This document shows positions 15,359 through 24,400 of a DNA stretch of 40,081 nt, piece after piece (positions within the stretch are counted from its first letter, which is position 1; each line of letters opens with the position of its first letter). Location: contig JAUIHO010000014.1 of NCBI GenBank assembly GCA_030432035.1, positions 1 through 40,081 of the forward strand, written 5' to 3'. The notes under the pieces were generated by a model, which made no database searches, was not told the origin of the DNA, and was given only the letters and a program-made list of their open reading frames with translations. The position numbers and the translations under genes were made by a program. This stretch comes from Phycisphaerae bacterium (GTDB lineage Bacteria; Planctomycetota; Phycisphaerae; UBA1845; UTPLA1).

Positions 15359-15952
15359 ATGGCAGCCGACGACATTCCGAACGAAGCCCTTCCTGCGCAC
15401 AGTGTTGCCGAAGCCTATCTGTATCTTCAATTCGCAAGCTGCGGTAAGTGTGGCAAGTCGCCCCTACAGGCGGATGGTCAACTGACGCGCGGTAAGCAAT
15501 TCTTTGAGCTGCCGGCGCGCTGCAAGTCATGCCGCGACGCCACGATGCTGGTGTTCGACATTCAGCCCGAGCCGTCTCGGCAATCCGCCCAAAGCAAGGT
15601 CATCAACGCCACGAGTGAGCCGTCGCAACTGATCGATGTCCACGGTTGGTTGGCGATGTTTCAACAGATCATTTCGGCGTCAGGCCGCGAGCAGGATGCC
15701 GTTGCCAGTCGCGAGTTGGTCGAAGAAGCCGCAGCTTGCCTCGACGAGGCGCTCAAGTTTTATCGGGACGACTCGGAAATACCGTCGCCGGATGCGTTTT
15801 TCACCGACGCGGGACGGGCGTCATTTCGCAAGTCGCCGGAGCGCTATACCCGCGCGACGTGGATGCGTCGACGCCTACAACTGCCTGTCGATCCGCCCGC
15901 GCTGCCGATGGCGGCCACTTCTGATAAGCGTTGGTGGCAGTTCTGGCGGTAG
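15359..15952 (+). CDS. Hypothetical protein with CxxC zinc-ribbon-like N-terminus
   Basis: A 197-residue soluble protein. An N-terminal zinc ribbon is suggested by CGKCGK near residue 31 and CKSC near 60. The middle (HGWLAMFQQIISASGREQDA and VEEAAACLDEALKFY) is helical; the C-terminus ends in an aromatic cluster DKRWWQFWR. The GTG at 15356 is directly followed by ATG at 15359, which I take as the start; there is no convincing ribosome site. Similar short zinc-ribbon proteins are common in planctomycetes, with unknown roles. The gene is followed by the universal stress protein gene on the same strand. Confidence 0.65.
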   Translation: MAADDIPNEALPAHSVAEAYLYLQFASCGKCGKSPLQADGQLTRGKQFFELPARCKSCRDATMLVFDIQPEPSRQSAQSKVINATSEPSQLIDVHGWLAMFQQIISASGREQDAVASRELVEEAAACLDEALKFYRDDSEIPSPDAFFTDAGRASFRKSPERYTRATWMRRRLQLPVDPPALPMAATSDKRWWQFWR

Positions 15953-16090
15953 GCGATTCCGAATACCGGACGAACCGTCCGTTTTGTATGGCAGCAATCC
16001 GCTCCAAATCGCCGATTTATTTGGTATTGCACGTCTTGGCACCGTAAAATTTTGATAGGGCATGAGCGGAGCGGCTTGGAGTATCGACTG

Positions 16091-16975
16091 ATGCAATTGT
16101 TCAAACGAATCGGCGTATTTCTTAAGGGCACACGGCTGGATCGCGCGGTGTTGGGTTTTGCGTCGCATATATCGCGCAGCGGCGACCACGAGTTGGTGTT
16201 CGCCCATGTGACCAATCCGAACGATCCGGGATGCGGACCTGAGCCCAGCAGCGACGAGTTCGACCAACAAATTCGCGAACAGTTGCCCGACAACCCCGCG
16301 GCCAAGATTGAAACGCGGGTGCTAACCGGCGACCAGACGGATAACATCCTTCGTTGTTCTCGCGACGAGGATCTCGATCTGGCAATCTTGGGGCGCAAGC
16401 TACCCTCGAGCCAACTGGGGTTGGGTGCGAAGATTTCGCGTATCGTCCGCAAGATACCTTGCAGCGTGTTGATGGTGCCGGAACTTTGCGAGCCGCACTT
16501 CGACCGCATCATGGTCGCGATCGACTGTTCCGAACATTCGCGCATCGCCATGGATACCGCCCTCGAGATTGCGAACGCATGCGATGCCAACCCGCAAGTC
16601 GTCGCCGTCAGTGTGCGCGCGGTCGGGCGCGGTCACGATGTGGCGGGCCATACCTTTCAGGAAGCCGCCGACCATCAAATAAAACTCGGCGATAAGAAGT
16701 TGACGGAATTTCTATCGAGAATCCCGACCAATGGCATCGAGGTTAAGAAGATGGTGTTAATCTCCGAATCGCCTGCCCTGGCCGTAACGCACGCGGCGAT
16801 GGCGCGAAAGATGGACATTGTCGTCGTCGGTAGTCGCGGCGCGTCGAGCACGGCGGCTGCCGTGTTGGGTAGCAACTCGGAGCAGTTATTGGCCACGTGT
16901 GCATTGCCGACGCTCGTCGTGAAGAAAAAAGGTGAAACGCTCAACCTGCTGGAAGCCATTTTCTCGTTGGACTAA
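16091..16975 (+). CDS. Tandem universal stress protein (UspA-like)
   Basis: A 294-residue cytoplasmic protein with two UspA folds, about residues 1-138 and 146-290. The second half is better conserved: FDRIMVAIDCSEHSRIAMDT at its start and MDIVVVGSRGASSTAAAVLGSNS near the end, the latter matching the ATP-binding GxxGxxxxxxGS motif. The first half has DLAILGRKLPSSQLGLGAKI, a degenerate version. The ATG at 16091 follows TTGGAG with spacing 10; upstream in-frame codons lie before that site. Such proteins bind ATP or act as stress and redox-response modulators. It is 10 bases upstream of the UvrC-like gene, suggesting cotranscription and a possible stress link. Confidence 0.9.
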   Translation: MQLFKRIGVFLKGTRLDRAVLGFASHISRSGDHELVFAHVTNPNDPGCGPEPSSDEFDQQIREQLPDNPAAKIETRVLTGDQTDNILRCSRDEDLDLAILGRKLPSSQLGLGAKISRIVRKIPCSVLMVPELCEPHFDRIMVAIDCSEHSRIAMDTALEIANACDANPQVVAVSVRAVGRGHDVAGHTFQEAADHQIKLGDKKLTEFLSRIPTNGIEVKKMVLISESPALAVTHAAMARKMDIVVVGSRGASSTAAAVLGSNSEQLLATCALPTLVVKKKGETLNLLEAIFSLD

Positions 16976-16985
16976 GCTGCACGGC

Positions 16986-18122
16986 ATGCAGCCGCCGGAA
17001 TTTGATTCACAACTTGACCTGGGCGCTGCGCCCAAGCCCGACGATATCGACACCGTTCCAACCGGGAACGGTGTTTTTTTATTTCGGGATAATGCCGAGC
17101 GACCTTTGATGCTGGGCGTGGCGGCCAACCTGCGGGCGATGGTACGGTCGAAGCTGTTTGAAGATGCGGAGGATCCGCTCGATAAGAAACGCGTCAAGCT
17201 AACGGGCGTGGCACGGTCGGTAGCGTGGCTGCGGACGGTTAACGAATTCGAGCGTTACCTATGCTATTGGCAGATCGCGCGCGTGTTGTATCCGAAGACT
17301 TATCGAAAGTTATTACCCTTCGCCGGCTGTTGGTTCGTTACGGTCGATCCGCAAGCGACCTACCCACGATTTGAAGCACGGAAGTCGATCGAGTCGGACC
17401 GTCAGGCGATCTTTGGCCCGTTGTTGCGGCGCAAAGATGCTGAACATCTGATTCGATTGTTGGAAGACGGGTTCGATCTGTGCCGTTACTACGACGTGTT
17501 ACTGCAAACGCCGCACGGACAAGCGTGTGCATATTTTGATATGAGGCGATGCCCAGCACCCTGCGATGGGTCGGTACCGATGGCCACATATCACGCGTCG
17601 GTCAATGCGGCGTTGGCGTTTCTGAAGAAAGACGCGAATGGGTTGGTGTCGATAGACGCGAGAATGAAAGAAGCCGCTGCGACAACGAATTTCGAATTGG
17701 CCGGGGTTTATAAGAAAGTGCGCGACGAGTTGAATGGTGTGTTCGCCAAACCCGCGTTTCGACATGTTCGCTACTTGAACGACACCGCTTGGATTGCGAT
17801 CTTGCTGGACAATGCGAGGCAACGACATCCGGATAAAGCGTCGCTGCGGGCGTATGGATTTTGGCGCGGCACGGTGCGGCGTTTGGCGAGTGGGAAGGCG
17901 ACGGAGTTGGAGACGCTCACCGAAGAGTGGCGGATGGCAATGATTGACTTGCGCGAGAAGGCACCGTTTGCACCCGACGCGCTTGCGATATCGACTGCCC
18001 TGCTCGCGCGGTATCTGTTTAAACCCGATCAGCGGATGGTGGCGATTTGCACCGTGAAAGAGCTAGGCGATTCGGATCGGCTGCGAGACGTTTGTTCAGC
18101 CATATTGTTTAACAAACCATAG
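16986..18122 (+). CDS. UvrC-like protein: degenerate GIY-YIG, cysteine cluster and UVR motif, no C-terminal nuclease
   Basis: A 378-residue protein that resembles only the N-terminal half of UvrC, the excinuclease that incises damaged DNA. Residues 22-110 align by eye with the GIY-YIG domain (TGNGVFLFRDN, then LGVAANLRAMVRS), but the signature tyrosines are replaced (GVF for GIY, MLG for YVG) while the arginine in NLR is kept. Cys166, Cys181, Cys189 and Cys193 have the spacing of the last UvrC iron-sulfur cysteines, with the conserved RRCPAPCDG. Residues about 217-250 look like the UVR/UvrB-binding helical hairpin (ARMKEAAATTNFELAGVYKK). The RNase H-like endonuclease and HhH domains are missing. 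It follows the universal stress protein by 10 bases. Role unknown; perhaps a DNA-repair accessory. Confidence 0.8.
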   Translation: MQPPEFDSQLDLGAAPKPDDIDTVPTGNGVFLFRDNAERPLMLGVAANLRAMVRSKLFEDAEDPLDKKRVKLTGVARSVAWLRTVNEFERYLCYWQIARVLYPKTYRKLLPFAGCWFVTVDPQATYPRFEARKSIESDRQAIFGPLLRRKDAEHLIRLLEDGFDLCRYYDVLLQTPHGQACAYFDMRRCPAPCDGSVPMATYHASVNAALAFLKKDANGLVSIDARMKEAAATTNFELAGVYKKVRDELNGVFAKPAFRHVRYLNDTAWIAILLDNARQRHPDKASLRAYGFWRGTVRRLASGKATELETLTEEWRMAMIDLREKAPFAPDALAISTALLARYLFKPDQRMVAICTVKELGDSDRLRDVCSAILFNKP

Positions 18123-18252
18123 CCTAGCCGCCGTCGCAGCCACTGGCCGAACGGTGATTTGGATATTACATTCCCGTGCAAATTAAGCAGGCGATCACTG
18201 TCGCCCGATCGCGTTGGTAATAAAAGAGTCTTTGTTCGGATTAGAGGGACAC

Positions 18253-18813
18253 ATGATGCTGGCAAAACACTCAATCGGACGCGCGCCCGCGTGGAAGTTT
18301 GTTATGGTGCTACTGGTCGCCATCACGGTTTCGCAATCGGGCTGCCTGCGCGCGGCGCAGCGTACGCTGACGGAAGCGAAGGGTGCGGAAGCGGAAATCA
18401 CCATCGTGCCGGGCACGAGCATCGCAAACTTCAATGCCTACGGTGACGTGTCGGTAAGCGCGCCGCGCACGAAGCTGGGTAGCCTCGTCCCCGGATCACT
18501 GTCCAATACATTACCCGGCGCGTTCAAGACGGCGCTAACGACGGGCGAAAAAGCTCCGTTCGCGGGCGGCGGCAAGGGTTTCAGCATCACTGGCGAAGTC
18601 ATGTGGTATCACGAACGCGGCGGCCTCGGCGTGATCACGGGTTCAAAGTCGTACGTCGTCGTGCTGCTCGACTTGCAAGATGGCGGCCAGTCGCTGGGCC
18701 GCTTGCAAGTCGTGGCCAGCAGCGGTGCGTCGCGGACCGGTCCCGAAGATATGGCCGAAGCAATTGCGGAAGCTGTCGCCGAATGGTTTGAGGAGCGCGT
18801 GAATCGCGGGTAG
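18253..18813 (+). CDS. Putative lipoprotein, DUF4410-like
   Basis: A 186-residue exported protein with a lipoprotein signal ending in the lipobox SQSGC. The body has beta-rich segments such as AEITIVPGTSIANFNAYGDV, KGFSITGEVMWYH and SYVVVLLDLQDGGQSLGRLQ, and closes with a helix DMAEAIAEAVAEWFEERV. The layout (strand-rich domain that ends in a helix with an alanine-rich face) recalls DUF4410-type lipoproteins, but this is a weak family guess. AGAGGG precedes adjacent ATGs at 18253 and 18256; I take the first. Orientation is the same as the UvrC-like gene but the gap is 130 bases. Confidence 0.65.
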   Translation: MMLAKHSIGRAPAWKFVMVLLVAITVSQSGCLRAAQRTLTEAKGAEAEITIVPGTSIANFNAYGDVSVSAPRTKLGSLVPGSLSNTLPGAFKTALTTGEKAPFAGGGKGFSITGEVMWYHERGGLGVITGSKSYVVVLLDLQDGGQSLGRLQVVASSGASRTGPEDMAEAIAEAVAEWFEERVNRG

Positions 18814-18949
18814 GCGATGCAGTTTATCCTACGCGTCACGGGCACAGTTCAATTGCGCCGAAGCCCCTCACACCGTATTGTTCGACGATTTCACGACCAC
18901 ACTGACAACAGTCATTCGGTGACGACGCGTTCACTGCTATGATGCAGTG

Positions 18950-20374
18950 ATGGCTCGTCATCATACCTACCGATGGATCGCGTTGCTCGCGCTATTGTTG
19001 TGCGCGATCCTTGTCTCCCCAAATGCTGCACATGCGGGCGGTGACGAAAATCCGGCGACACAGTCGTCGGCTGAAGATGCGTCGACTAAAGAAGCGTGGG
19101 CTTTTAAACCATCACACATCAAACTGCCACTATCGTTTACCGTCGGTCGAATTCTAGGCGAACGCAGTAAGCTGGTTGGCATCACTCGCTTTATCGAACG
19201 CGACGGCCTGCTCGTGCATAGCGATGACCAGTTGTTGTGCTTTGACGGTGCGAATCTAAATCCCCTGTGGAAGAAACCTCCTACCTGCCCTTACCAACCT
19301 GATCTGATTGGCGTTTTCGACGACACTGCGGCACTCATCGATCCGTTTTCCGTGTTCGCGGTTACGTTGAAAGACGGCGAAATTCGGTGGCGCTTCCCGC
19401 AGGAGCGCGATGACGGCTTTCGCGATGGCGATTTGGTTGACACGCTCCGCATTCGCAAGACCTGCCGCATCGGCGATACGTTGATCGTTGCGACCGACGA
19501 CGAGGTGAGGCGCATTCACGCGATCGACTTGTCGAACGGCCAGCCGCAATGGCAGCAGACGCGTCACATCGACTGGTTCGACGGCAAAAACGAGAACTTT
19601 ATTGTTGCCACGCGGAAGACTGCCGACGCGATGTCGTTGACCGTGCTCGACCCCACCCACGGCAACTTGCGTAAGCAGATCGACCTCCCGATAGCAATTC
19701 CGGCCGGCTTGGAAGAGAACTGCTTCGAATTCTGCGGCGACGTATTGATCGTTAGGGATAACAGGCAATGGCTCGGCTTGTCCTTACCGAACCTGAATCG
19801 TCGGTGGTCGATTGCCATCGACGAACCATTGCGCCCCACCAACGTTCGCGCGGAAGGTGACGATTTATTCGTGATCGAACACCTTGATGTGCTCGGGCCG
19901 TTGTCGGCCGTGCAGGCATTCGGCGGTGGCGTTCGCTATGCGGGATTCGATTTGAAGAGCGGTACGCTGAAATGGGAACGGTTCTATCCAGAGGCAGTGC
20001 AGCACGCGATTCAACAGGTCGATGAAACTGGCGTTTGGTCGAGCCATCCTAAGGGAGTAATTTGTCATCGCGATGGTCGCTTGCAATTCTCGATTCAACA
20101 CGATGAGCGAGCATATTCCGGCGCATATCAGCGCGAACTCGCATGGCACCGCCACGGTCAACGATTACTGCGCATGATCGAAGTCACCATCGGTGATGGC
20201 GGCAGCCGACGGTATCGCCCTGTTCTGATAGACTACGATTTGAAAAACCAACGCCTTGCGACCGTGCAAGCGTTTGACAATGCGACATCGCCCTTTCCGG
20301 TTGACGCGGCGATTGTCAGTGACGGCGTCGTCATACTGCAAAATAGCGAACTGCGGCGATACACCAGCGAGTAA
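18950..20374 (+). CDS. Secreted PQQ-like beta-propeller protein
   Basis: A 474-residue protein with a signal peptide (residues 1-29, ending AAHA). The body is built of repeated four-stranded blades that alternate a reading of a value with a tryptophan-containing turn: LLCFDGANLNPLWKKP, AVTLKDGEIRWRFPQ, AIDLSNGQPQWQQTRH, FDLKSGTLKWERFYPE. These are typical of PQQ-like (BamB/quinoprotein-like) repeats, but no quinoprotein catalytic residues are evident, so it is more likely a scaffold or binding protein. The ATG at 18950 is used; a GTG three bases earlier is possible. An MBL hydrolase gene begins 7 bases after the stop, so the two form an operon. Confidence 0.82.
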   Translation: MARHHTYRWIALLALLLCAILVSPNAAHAGGDENPATQSSAEDASTKEAWAFKPSHIKLPLSFTVGRILGERSKLVGITRFIERDGLLVHSDDQLLCFDGANLNPLWKKPPTCPYQPDLIGVFDDTAALIDPFSVFAVTLKDGEIRWRFPQERDDGFRDGDLVDTLRIRKTCRIGDTLIVATDDEVRRIHAIDLSNGQPQWQQTRHIDWFDGKNENFIVATRKTADAMSLTVLDPTHGNLRKQIDLPIAIPAGLEENCFEFCGDVLIVRDNRQWLGLSLPNLNRRWSIAIDEPLRPTNVRAEGDDLFVIEHLDVLGPLSAVQAFGGGVRYAGFDLKSGTLKWERFYPEAVQHAIQQVDETGVWSSHPKGVICHRDGRLQFSIQHDERAYSGAYQRELAWHRHGQRLLRMIEVTIGDGGSRRYRPVLIDYDLKNQRLATVQAFDNATSPFPVDAAIVSDGVVILQNSELRRYTSE

Positions 20375-20381
20375 CACGACC

Positions 20382-21020
20382 ATGCAGATAGAGACATTTG
20401 TCGATAATCAGTTTCAGGAAAACGCTTACGTCGTCTGGCGCGCGGACGGTGGGCCGTGTTGGATTATCGACCCCGGGTTTCCGCCCACACCGGGCAACAT
20501 CGTGGAACACATCGAGCAGCACAACTTGAGTCCCGCCGCATTAATTCTCACACACGGGCATCTCGACCATATCGCGGGCGTGCCGGGGATTATGGAAGCG
20601 TTTGCGGATTTGCCTGTTTACATGGCGGATGCGGCGAAGCCGGCGTTGACCGACCCGAATGAGAACGTGTCGGCTCCCTTCGGCTGGCCGATTACCGTCG
20701 GTGATATCGACACAATCGACATGCCGCACGGCAGCGAACTCACGCTCGACGGTAGCGAATGGTTGGCGCTGGAATCTTCCGGGCACGCGCCGGGCAGCCG
20801 CAGCCTGTATTGCGAGGAAGCGGGCTTGGTGATCGTGGGTGATGCGCTATTCATGGGCAGCATCGGTCGCACCGATTTTCCGCATAGCAACCACGACGAG
20901 TTGATTCGGAATATCAAAGAGAAATTGTTCACGCTGCCCGATGAGACACGCGTGTATTCTGGCCACGGACCGGTGACGACCATTGGGCAGGAAAAGCTGA
21001 CGAACCCATTCTTACAGTAG
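20382..21020 (+). CDS. MBL-fold hydrolase, glyoxalase II-like (YcbL type)
   Basis: A 212-residue metallo-beta-lactamase-fold enzyme. Metal-binding motifs are complete: THGHLDHIAG (HxHxDH), SSGHAPGSRSLYC with the third histidine, GDALFMGSIGRTDFP with the bridging aspartate, and SGHGPVTTIGQEK with the last histidine. The pattern matches small glyoxalase II-related thioesterases that hydrolyse S-D-lactoylglutathione or other thioesters. The start ATG at 20382 lies 7 bases after the propeller gene stop codon. The C-terminus is close to the family end, and the protein lacks the glutathione-binding domain of true glyoxalase II, so the physiological substrate is uncertain. Confidence 0.9.
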   Translation: MQIETFVDNQFQENAYVVWRADGGPCWIIDPGFPPTPGNIVEHIEQHNLSPAALILTHGHLDHIAGVPGIMEAFADLPVYMADAAKPALTDPNENVSAPFGWPITVGDIDTIDMPHGSELTLDGSEWLALESSGHAPGSRSLYCEEAGLVIVGDALFMGSIGRTDFPHSNHDELIRNIKEKLFTLPDETRVYSGHGPVTTIGQEKLTNPFLQ

Positions 21021-21059
21021 CGCGATTTCGACACCCCCTTCACCCGCGGCGCGACCGAG

Positions 21060-21293
21060 TTACTTGCTATGACTGCCGTCGCACCACGGTAGGTTGCCGC
21101 TCTTGCCGCATTGGCAGACGGCCTTCTTACCGTCTTCTTCAACATTCACTACCATCGGCCCCACATCTTCCGTGCATTGCTTATGGGCACCGTCGCAATA
21201 CGGCAGGTTTGAGCTTAGCCCGCATTGGCAGTAGGCCTTCTTACCGGCAGTTTCATCAACAACGATTGGGCTGCTTCCGCGCTTGCATTCCAT
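21060..21293 (-). CDS. Tandem CDGSH iron-sulfur domain protein
   Basis: A 77-residue protein with two CDGSH-type [2Fe-2S] motifs: CQCGLSSNLPYCDGAH and CQCGKSGNLPWCDGSH, each giving three cysteines and one histidine. Each motif is preceded by a short strand (KKAYCQ, KKAVCQ). Proteins of this kind are electron or iron-sulfur carriers and redox sensors. The ATG at 21293 is preferred over the GTG at 21302 because GGAG lies 8 bases before it. No signal peptide, so it is cytoplasmic. Its neighbour on the same strand is a cysteine-rich lipoprotein, with a terminator between them. Confidence 0.93.
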   Translation of the reverse strand: MECKRGSSPIVVDETAGKKAYCQCGLSSNLPYCDGAHKQCTEDVGPMVVNVEEDGKKAVCQCGKSGNLPWCDGSHSK

Positions 21294-21327
21294 TGGAGCC
21301 ACTCCTCTTTCAATTATTTGGCGACAT

Positions 21328-21365
21328 AAAAAAACCGATCTGCGCAGATGATAGCGCCGATCGGT
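21328..21365 (-). terminator. Rho-independent terminator after the Cys-rich lipoprotein gene
   Basis: On the minus strand a stem (ACCGATC at 21365-21359 pairing with GATCGGT at 21340-21334) is followed by a run of seven T residues. It lies 31 bases past the stop codon of the lipoprotein gene (21396) and upstream of the CDGSH gene, so the two are separate transcripts. Confidence 0.85.
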
Positions 21366-21395
21366 CGATTTTGAAACGAATTGCTTAGCGATACG

Positions 21396-21746
21396 TCAGG
21401 CGCTCTTACAGCACGGCTTCATGCAGTTAGGAAGACACTTCCTAGAATTCTTTGCTGCACAGCATTTGGCGGTGCAGTCAGGGCTGCAAATTTTGCCGGC
21501 CGCATGGTCGCACTTGCATGCGCCGGACGGGCACTTGCAGGCCATCGCCTTGCCATGTTGATGCTTATGACTGTGATCGCATTTGCATTCGCCCGGCGGG
21601 CAGTGGCTACACTTGGCAGCCTTCGTGTCTTTGCAGCAGCTATCGCCGGTGCCGCAGCACTGTGTGTTCTGGCTGCAACCGACGGTAAACATGCCGAGGG
21701 CAAAACAGGCGACGGCGGCCAAGCAGAGTTTCTTGAGTGAGTTCAT
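21396..21746 (-). CDS. Cysteine-rich, metallothionein-like lipoprotein
   Basis: A 116-residue protein with a lipoprotein signal peptide and lipobox TVGC at residues 21-24. The mature chain of about 93 residues has 21 cysteines, many in CC, CxC and CxxC arrangements (QCCGTGDSCC, ECKCDHSHKH, ACKCPSGACKC, TAKCC), plus a histidine cluster DHSHKHQHGK. This composition suggests tight binding of soft metals such as copper, zinc or cadmium, at the outer membrane. The ATG at 21746 is preceded by AGAGGAG. I recognise no named family. Codon choice is like the neighbours. It has its own terminator and is flanked by a CDGSH gene and another lipoprotein gene on the same strand. Confidence 0.85.
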   Translation of the reverse strand: MNSLKKLCLAAVACFALGMFTVGCSQNTQCCGTGDSCCKDTKAAKCSHCPPGECKCDHSHKHQHGKAMACKCPSGACKCDHAAGKICSPDCTAKCCAAKNSRKCLPNCMKPCCKSA

Positions 21747-21782
21747 CGGGGGGATCTCCTCTTCGTTATGTGATCGAACGCT

Positions 21783-22364
21783 TTAGTTAGATCGGCCAGC
21801 ATCTAGCAAAATCATTGGCGAATCCGGCTGTGGCTTATTGATATCGCTGGTCCAGGGTGGTTCGCGTAGGACCGAGTCGCTGCGTTTCGCATCGGCGGGA
21901 CCATCCAGCAGATCGCGCGAGACGTTGCCATCGCTTTCCATAAGCGTGCCCGGCGGCATCATCACGGCGCTGACGGGCCAAGCGACGCCATTGATGAGCA
22001 TCCGCGCGGGGCCATACGCCATGTGGATAAAGTCGCGCTTGTTCCAACGAAAATCGTTATCCGGCGCGTCGTAATCAACGCCGTCGCAAGAGCGATTGCC
22101 GCGCATTTCGTACGGATCTTCAAACCAAAGTGGCCAATGGCTCACGGCACCATTTTCCTGCGACACGATCGTGCCATCCCAGCGGGTGCGTTGCAGCCGG
22201 ATGTACTGACCATCGGCTTCGCCGCGATAACCTTCGGCACTGGCCGTGGTGAGTTCGGGCAGGACCACGGCGCTCGAATCAACAAACGGATTATTGACGT
22301 GCGTGCAGCCCAATGCGAGCCACGACGACGAGATGACGACAGCTATGAGTACGTTAGATTTCAA
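21783..22364 (-). CDS. Putative lipoprotein of unknown function
   Basis: A 193-residue protein with a lipoprotein signal (lipobox ALGC at residues 17-20). The body contains [39 protein letters not shown] and [20 protein letters not shown], a pattern I have seen only as an unnamed conserved segment in planctomycete proteins. The start overlaps the end of guaB by 11 bases, so it is likely translated from the guaB transcript. No catalytic motif is apparent. The single non-lipobox cysteine gives no metal-site hint. Confidence 0.75.
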   Translation of the reverse strand: MKSNVLIAVVISSSWLALGCTHVNNPFVDSSAVVLPELTTASAEGYRGEADGQYIRLQRTRWDGTIVSQENGAVSHWPLWFEDPYEMRGNRSCDGVDYDAPDNDFRWNKRDFIHMAYGPARMLINGVAWPVSAVMMPPGTLMESDGNVSRDLLDGPADAKRSDSVLREPPWTSDINKPQPDSPMILLDAGRSN

Positions 22365-23850
22365 CGGGATTCTCCACGGCGTAATTGGGGGCTTCTTCGG
22401 TGATTAGCAAGTTGTGCGGATGCGATTCGAGCATGCCTGCCCCCGAGATGCGCACGAAACGCGCCTCGCTACGAAGGTGCTCGATATCGGGGGCTCCGCA
22501 ATAGCCCATGCCGGCGCGTAAGCCGCCGACGAGTTGATACGTGAGTTCGGCCAGTTTGCCGCGATACGGCACGCGGCCTTCGACGCCTTCGGGCACGAGT
22601 TTGTCGCGTTCGGAAACGCCCTTTTGAGCATAGCGATCGGCGCTGCCTTTGTGCATCGCGCCGAGCGAGCCCATGCCGCGATATTCCTTGAAGCGGCGGC
22701 CCTTCCAGAAGACAACTTGTCCCGGCGATTCATCCATACCCGCGAAGAGCGAACCGAGCATGACGGAATTCGCACCGGCAGCGATGGCTTTGGTGATATC
22801 GCCAGAGTAGCGAATGCCGCCGTCGGCAATGATCGGTACGTCGGCTTCGTTCGCAACGGGCACGACGTTGAAAATGGCTGTGACCTGCGGAATGCCAACG
22901 CCCGAAACAACGCGCGTCGTGCAAATCGACCCGGGGCCGATACCGACCTTGATACCGTCGGCACCGGCTTCGATGAGATCGCGTGCACCGGCCGCAGTCG
23001 CAATGTTGCCGGCAATCACTTCGATATTGAACTGGCGTTTTACCTCGCGCACGGTTTCGATCACGTTGCTGCTGTGGCCGTGGGCCGAATCCACCACGAC
23101 GACATCGAGACCGTTGCGGATGAGCGCCTCGACGCGTTCGAATTCACGTACGCCAACAGCCGCGCCGACGCGAAGGCGACCGCGTTCGTCGCGACAGCTA
23201 TTGGGGAACTGCCGATTCTTATCGATGTCGCGCATCGTGATGAGGCCGGACAATCGGAACGACGAATCCACGAGCAGCAGCTTTTCGACCTTGCTGCGTT
23301 GCAGGATCTCTTCGGCCTGTTCGAGTGACGTGCCCGCGGGAGCCGTGACGAGGTTAGTCTGCGTCATCACATCGCTTACGGGGCGATTATGCGCGCGATC
23401 GAAACCGTCATTCGATTGATCGAGGAACTTGAGGTCGCGCCGCGTGAGAATGCCGACGAGCTTGTTGCCATCTTCGACGATGGGAACGCCGGATATGTTC
23501 TGCAGGCGCATCAATTCGGCGGCGGCCCCGACCGTATCGTTGGGGCTCAAAGTGACGGGGTCGAAGATGACGCCGTTGGCCGAGCGTTTGACCTTATCGA
23601 CTTCGCGACATTGTGCCTCGACTGTCAGGTTTTTATGAATGATGCCGATGCCGCCCTCTTGCGCGAGCGCAATGGCCAAGCTGGACTCGGTAACCGTGTC
23701 CATCGGGGCGGACAGAATGGGAATGTTGAGGTCGATGCCGCGCGTGAGCCGAGTGCGAACGTCTGATTCGCGCGGGATGACATCGCTGCGGGCGGGAACC
23801 AACAGGACGTCGTCAAAGGTGATGCCGTCGCCGACGATTTTTTCGAGCAT
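22354..23850 (-). CDS. guaB: Inosine-5'-monophosphate dehydrogenase
   Basis: A 498-residue enzyme catalysing NAD-dependent oxidation of IMP to XMP, the committed step of GMP synthesis. The catalytic loop [16 protein letters not shown] places the active cysteine at Cys310. Further hallmarks are [16 protein letters not shown] at the start, [28 protein letters not shown], the ADGG-type segment [14 protein letters not shown] and the flap [13 protein letters not shown]. Two CBS domains, about residues 95-215, are inserted as in most bacterial GuaB. The protein is full length. The ribosome site is weak. The downstream lipoprotein gene overlaps its 3' end by 11 bases. Confidence 0.98.
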   Translation of the reverse strand: MLEKIVGDGITFDDVLLVPARSDVIPRESDVRTRLTRGIDLNIPILSAPMDTVTESSLAIALAQEGGIGIIHKNLTVEAQCREVDKVKRSANGVIFDPVTLSPNDTVGAAAELMRLQNISGVPIVEDGNKLVGILTRRDLKFLDQSNDGFDRAHNRPVSDVMTQTNLVTAPAGTSLEQAEEILQRSKVEKLLLVDSSFRLSGLITMRDIDKNRQFPNSCRDERGRLRVGAAVGVREFERVEALIRNGLDVVVVDSAHGHSSNVIETVREVKRQFNIEVIAGNIATAAGARDLIEAGADGIKVGIGPGSICTTRVVSGVGIPQVTAIFNVVPVANEADVPIIADGGIRYSGDITKAIAAGANSVMLGSLFAGMDESPGQVVFWKGRRFKEYRGMGSLGAMHKGSADRYAQKGVSERDKLVPEGVEGRVPYRGKLAELTYQLVGGLRAGMGYCGAPDIEHLRSEARFVRISGAGMLESHPHNLLITEEAPNYAVENPVEI

Positions 23851-24183
23851 ATGTAACCATCCGTCAGGCAGATATTTAAACGCCGTAGTGTACGGATTCG
23901 CGGGCAGGATGCAAAGGTGGGCGAGGATGATCGCCGACGCACCGGCAGGGATCGCGCTGCAGTCACAAAACGACGGTTTTGGGTTTACAAATCGCGACGA
24001 AACGGTGGGGGCAAGGGTCGGAGTAAGGACGAAACCATGTGACGAGTGACGGTGGCTCAGCCTGTATTGAATTATCTTTGAGTGCCGCTAAGTCTAGTCG
24101 GCCGAGAAGGACCGACTTGTGCAATGGGGATTGTCAAAATCGAGAACTTACATGACGCCGAAAACGGAGTTCACACCGAGAAT
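23851..24183. other. Intergenic region upstream of guaB
   Basis: About 330 bases precede the guaB start. No gene candidate on either strand has a ribosome site. I see no clear -10/-35 pair, riboswitch or XMP/GMP-type leader. It runs into the palindromic island that begins at 24184. Confidence 0.45.
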
Positions 24184-24400
24184 ACGCCGAAGGCGTTACA
24201 CCATTTAGCCCCGGGTTGCCGCAACAGCGGCTACCCGGGGTAATCGTGTTCATCACGACGTTCAACCCCATCGGGGTTGCGGCATGCTCCGCTCGATTCA
24301 TGCCGCAACTCTTTCAGAGTTGAATGCGTTAACCATATACATAACCCAGGGTAGCCGCTTCGCGTCAACCCTGGGCTAAGTGGTGTAACGCCTTTGGCGT
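24184..24400. repeat. Nested palindromic repeat island
   Basis: A 217-base unit whose two arms, about 58 bases each (24184-24241 and 24343-24400), are imperfect inverted copies. Outer parts are ACGCCGAAGGCGTTACACCA on the left, complementary with one or two changes to the right arm; next comes a CCCGGGTTGCCGC / GCGGCTACCCTGGG-like pair. Inside lie three more hairpins: AACCCCATCGGGGTT (24264-24278), GCGGCATG...CATGCCGC (24279-24306) and CAACTCTTTCAGAGTTG (24306-24322). Each arm also contains a small hairpin of its own (ACGCC-GAA-GGCGT). This resembles dispersed palindromic sequences reported in planctomycete genomes; it does not encode protein. It lies between guaB and the RMD1-like gene. Confidence 0.8.
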
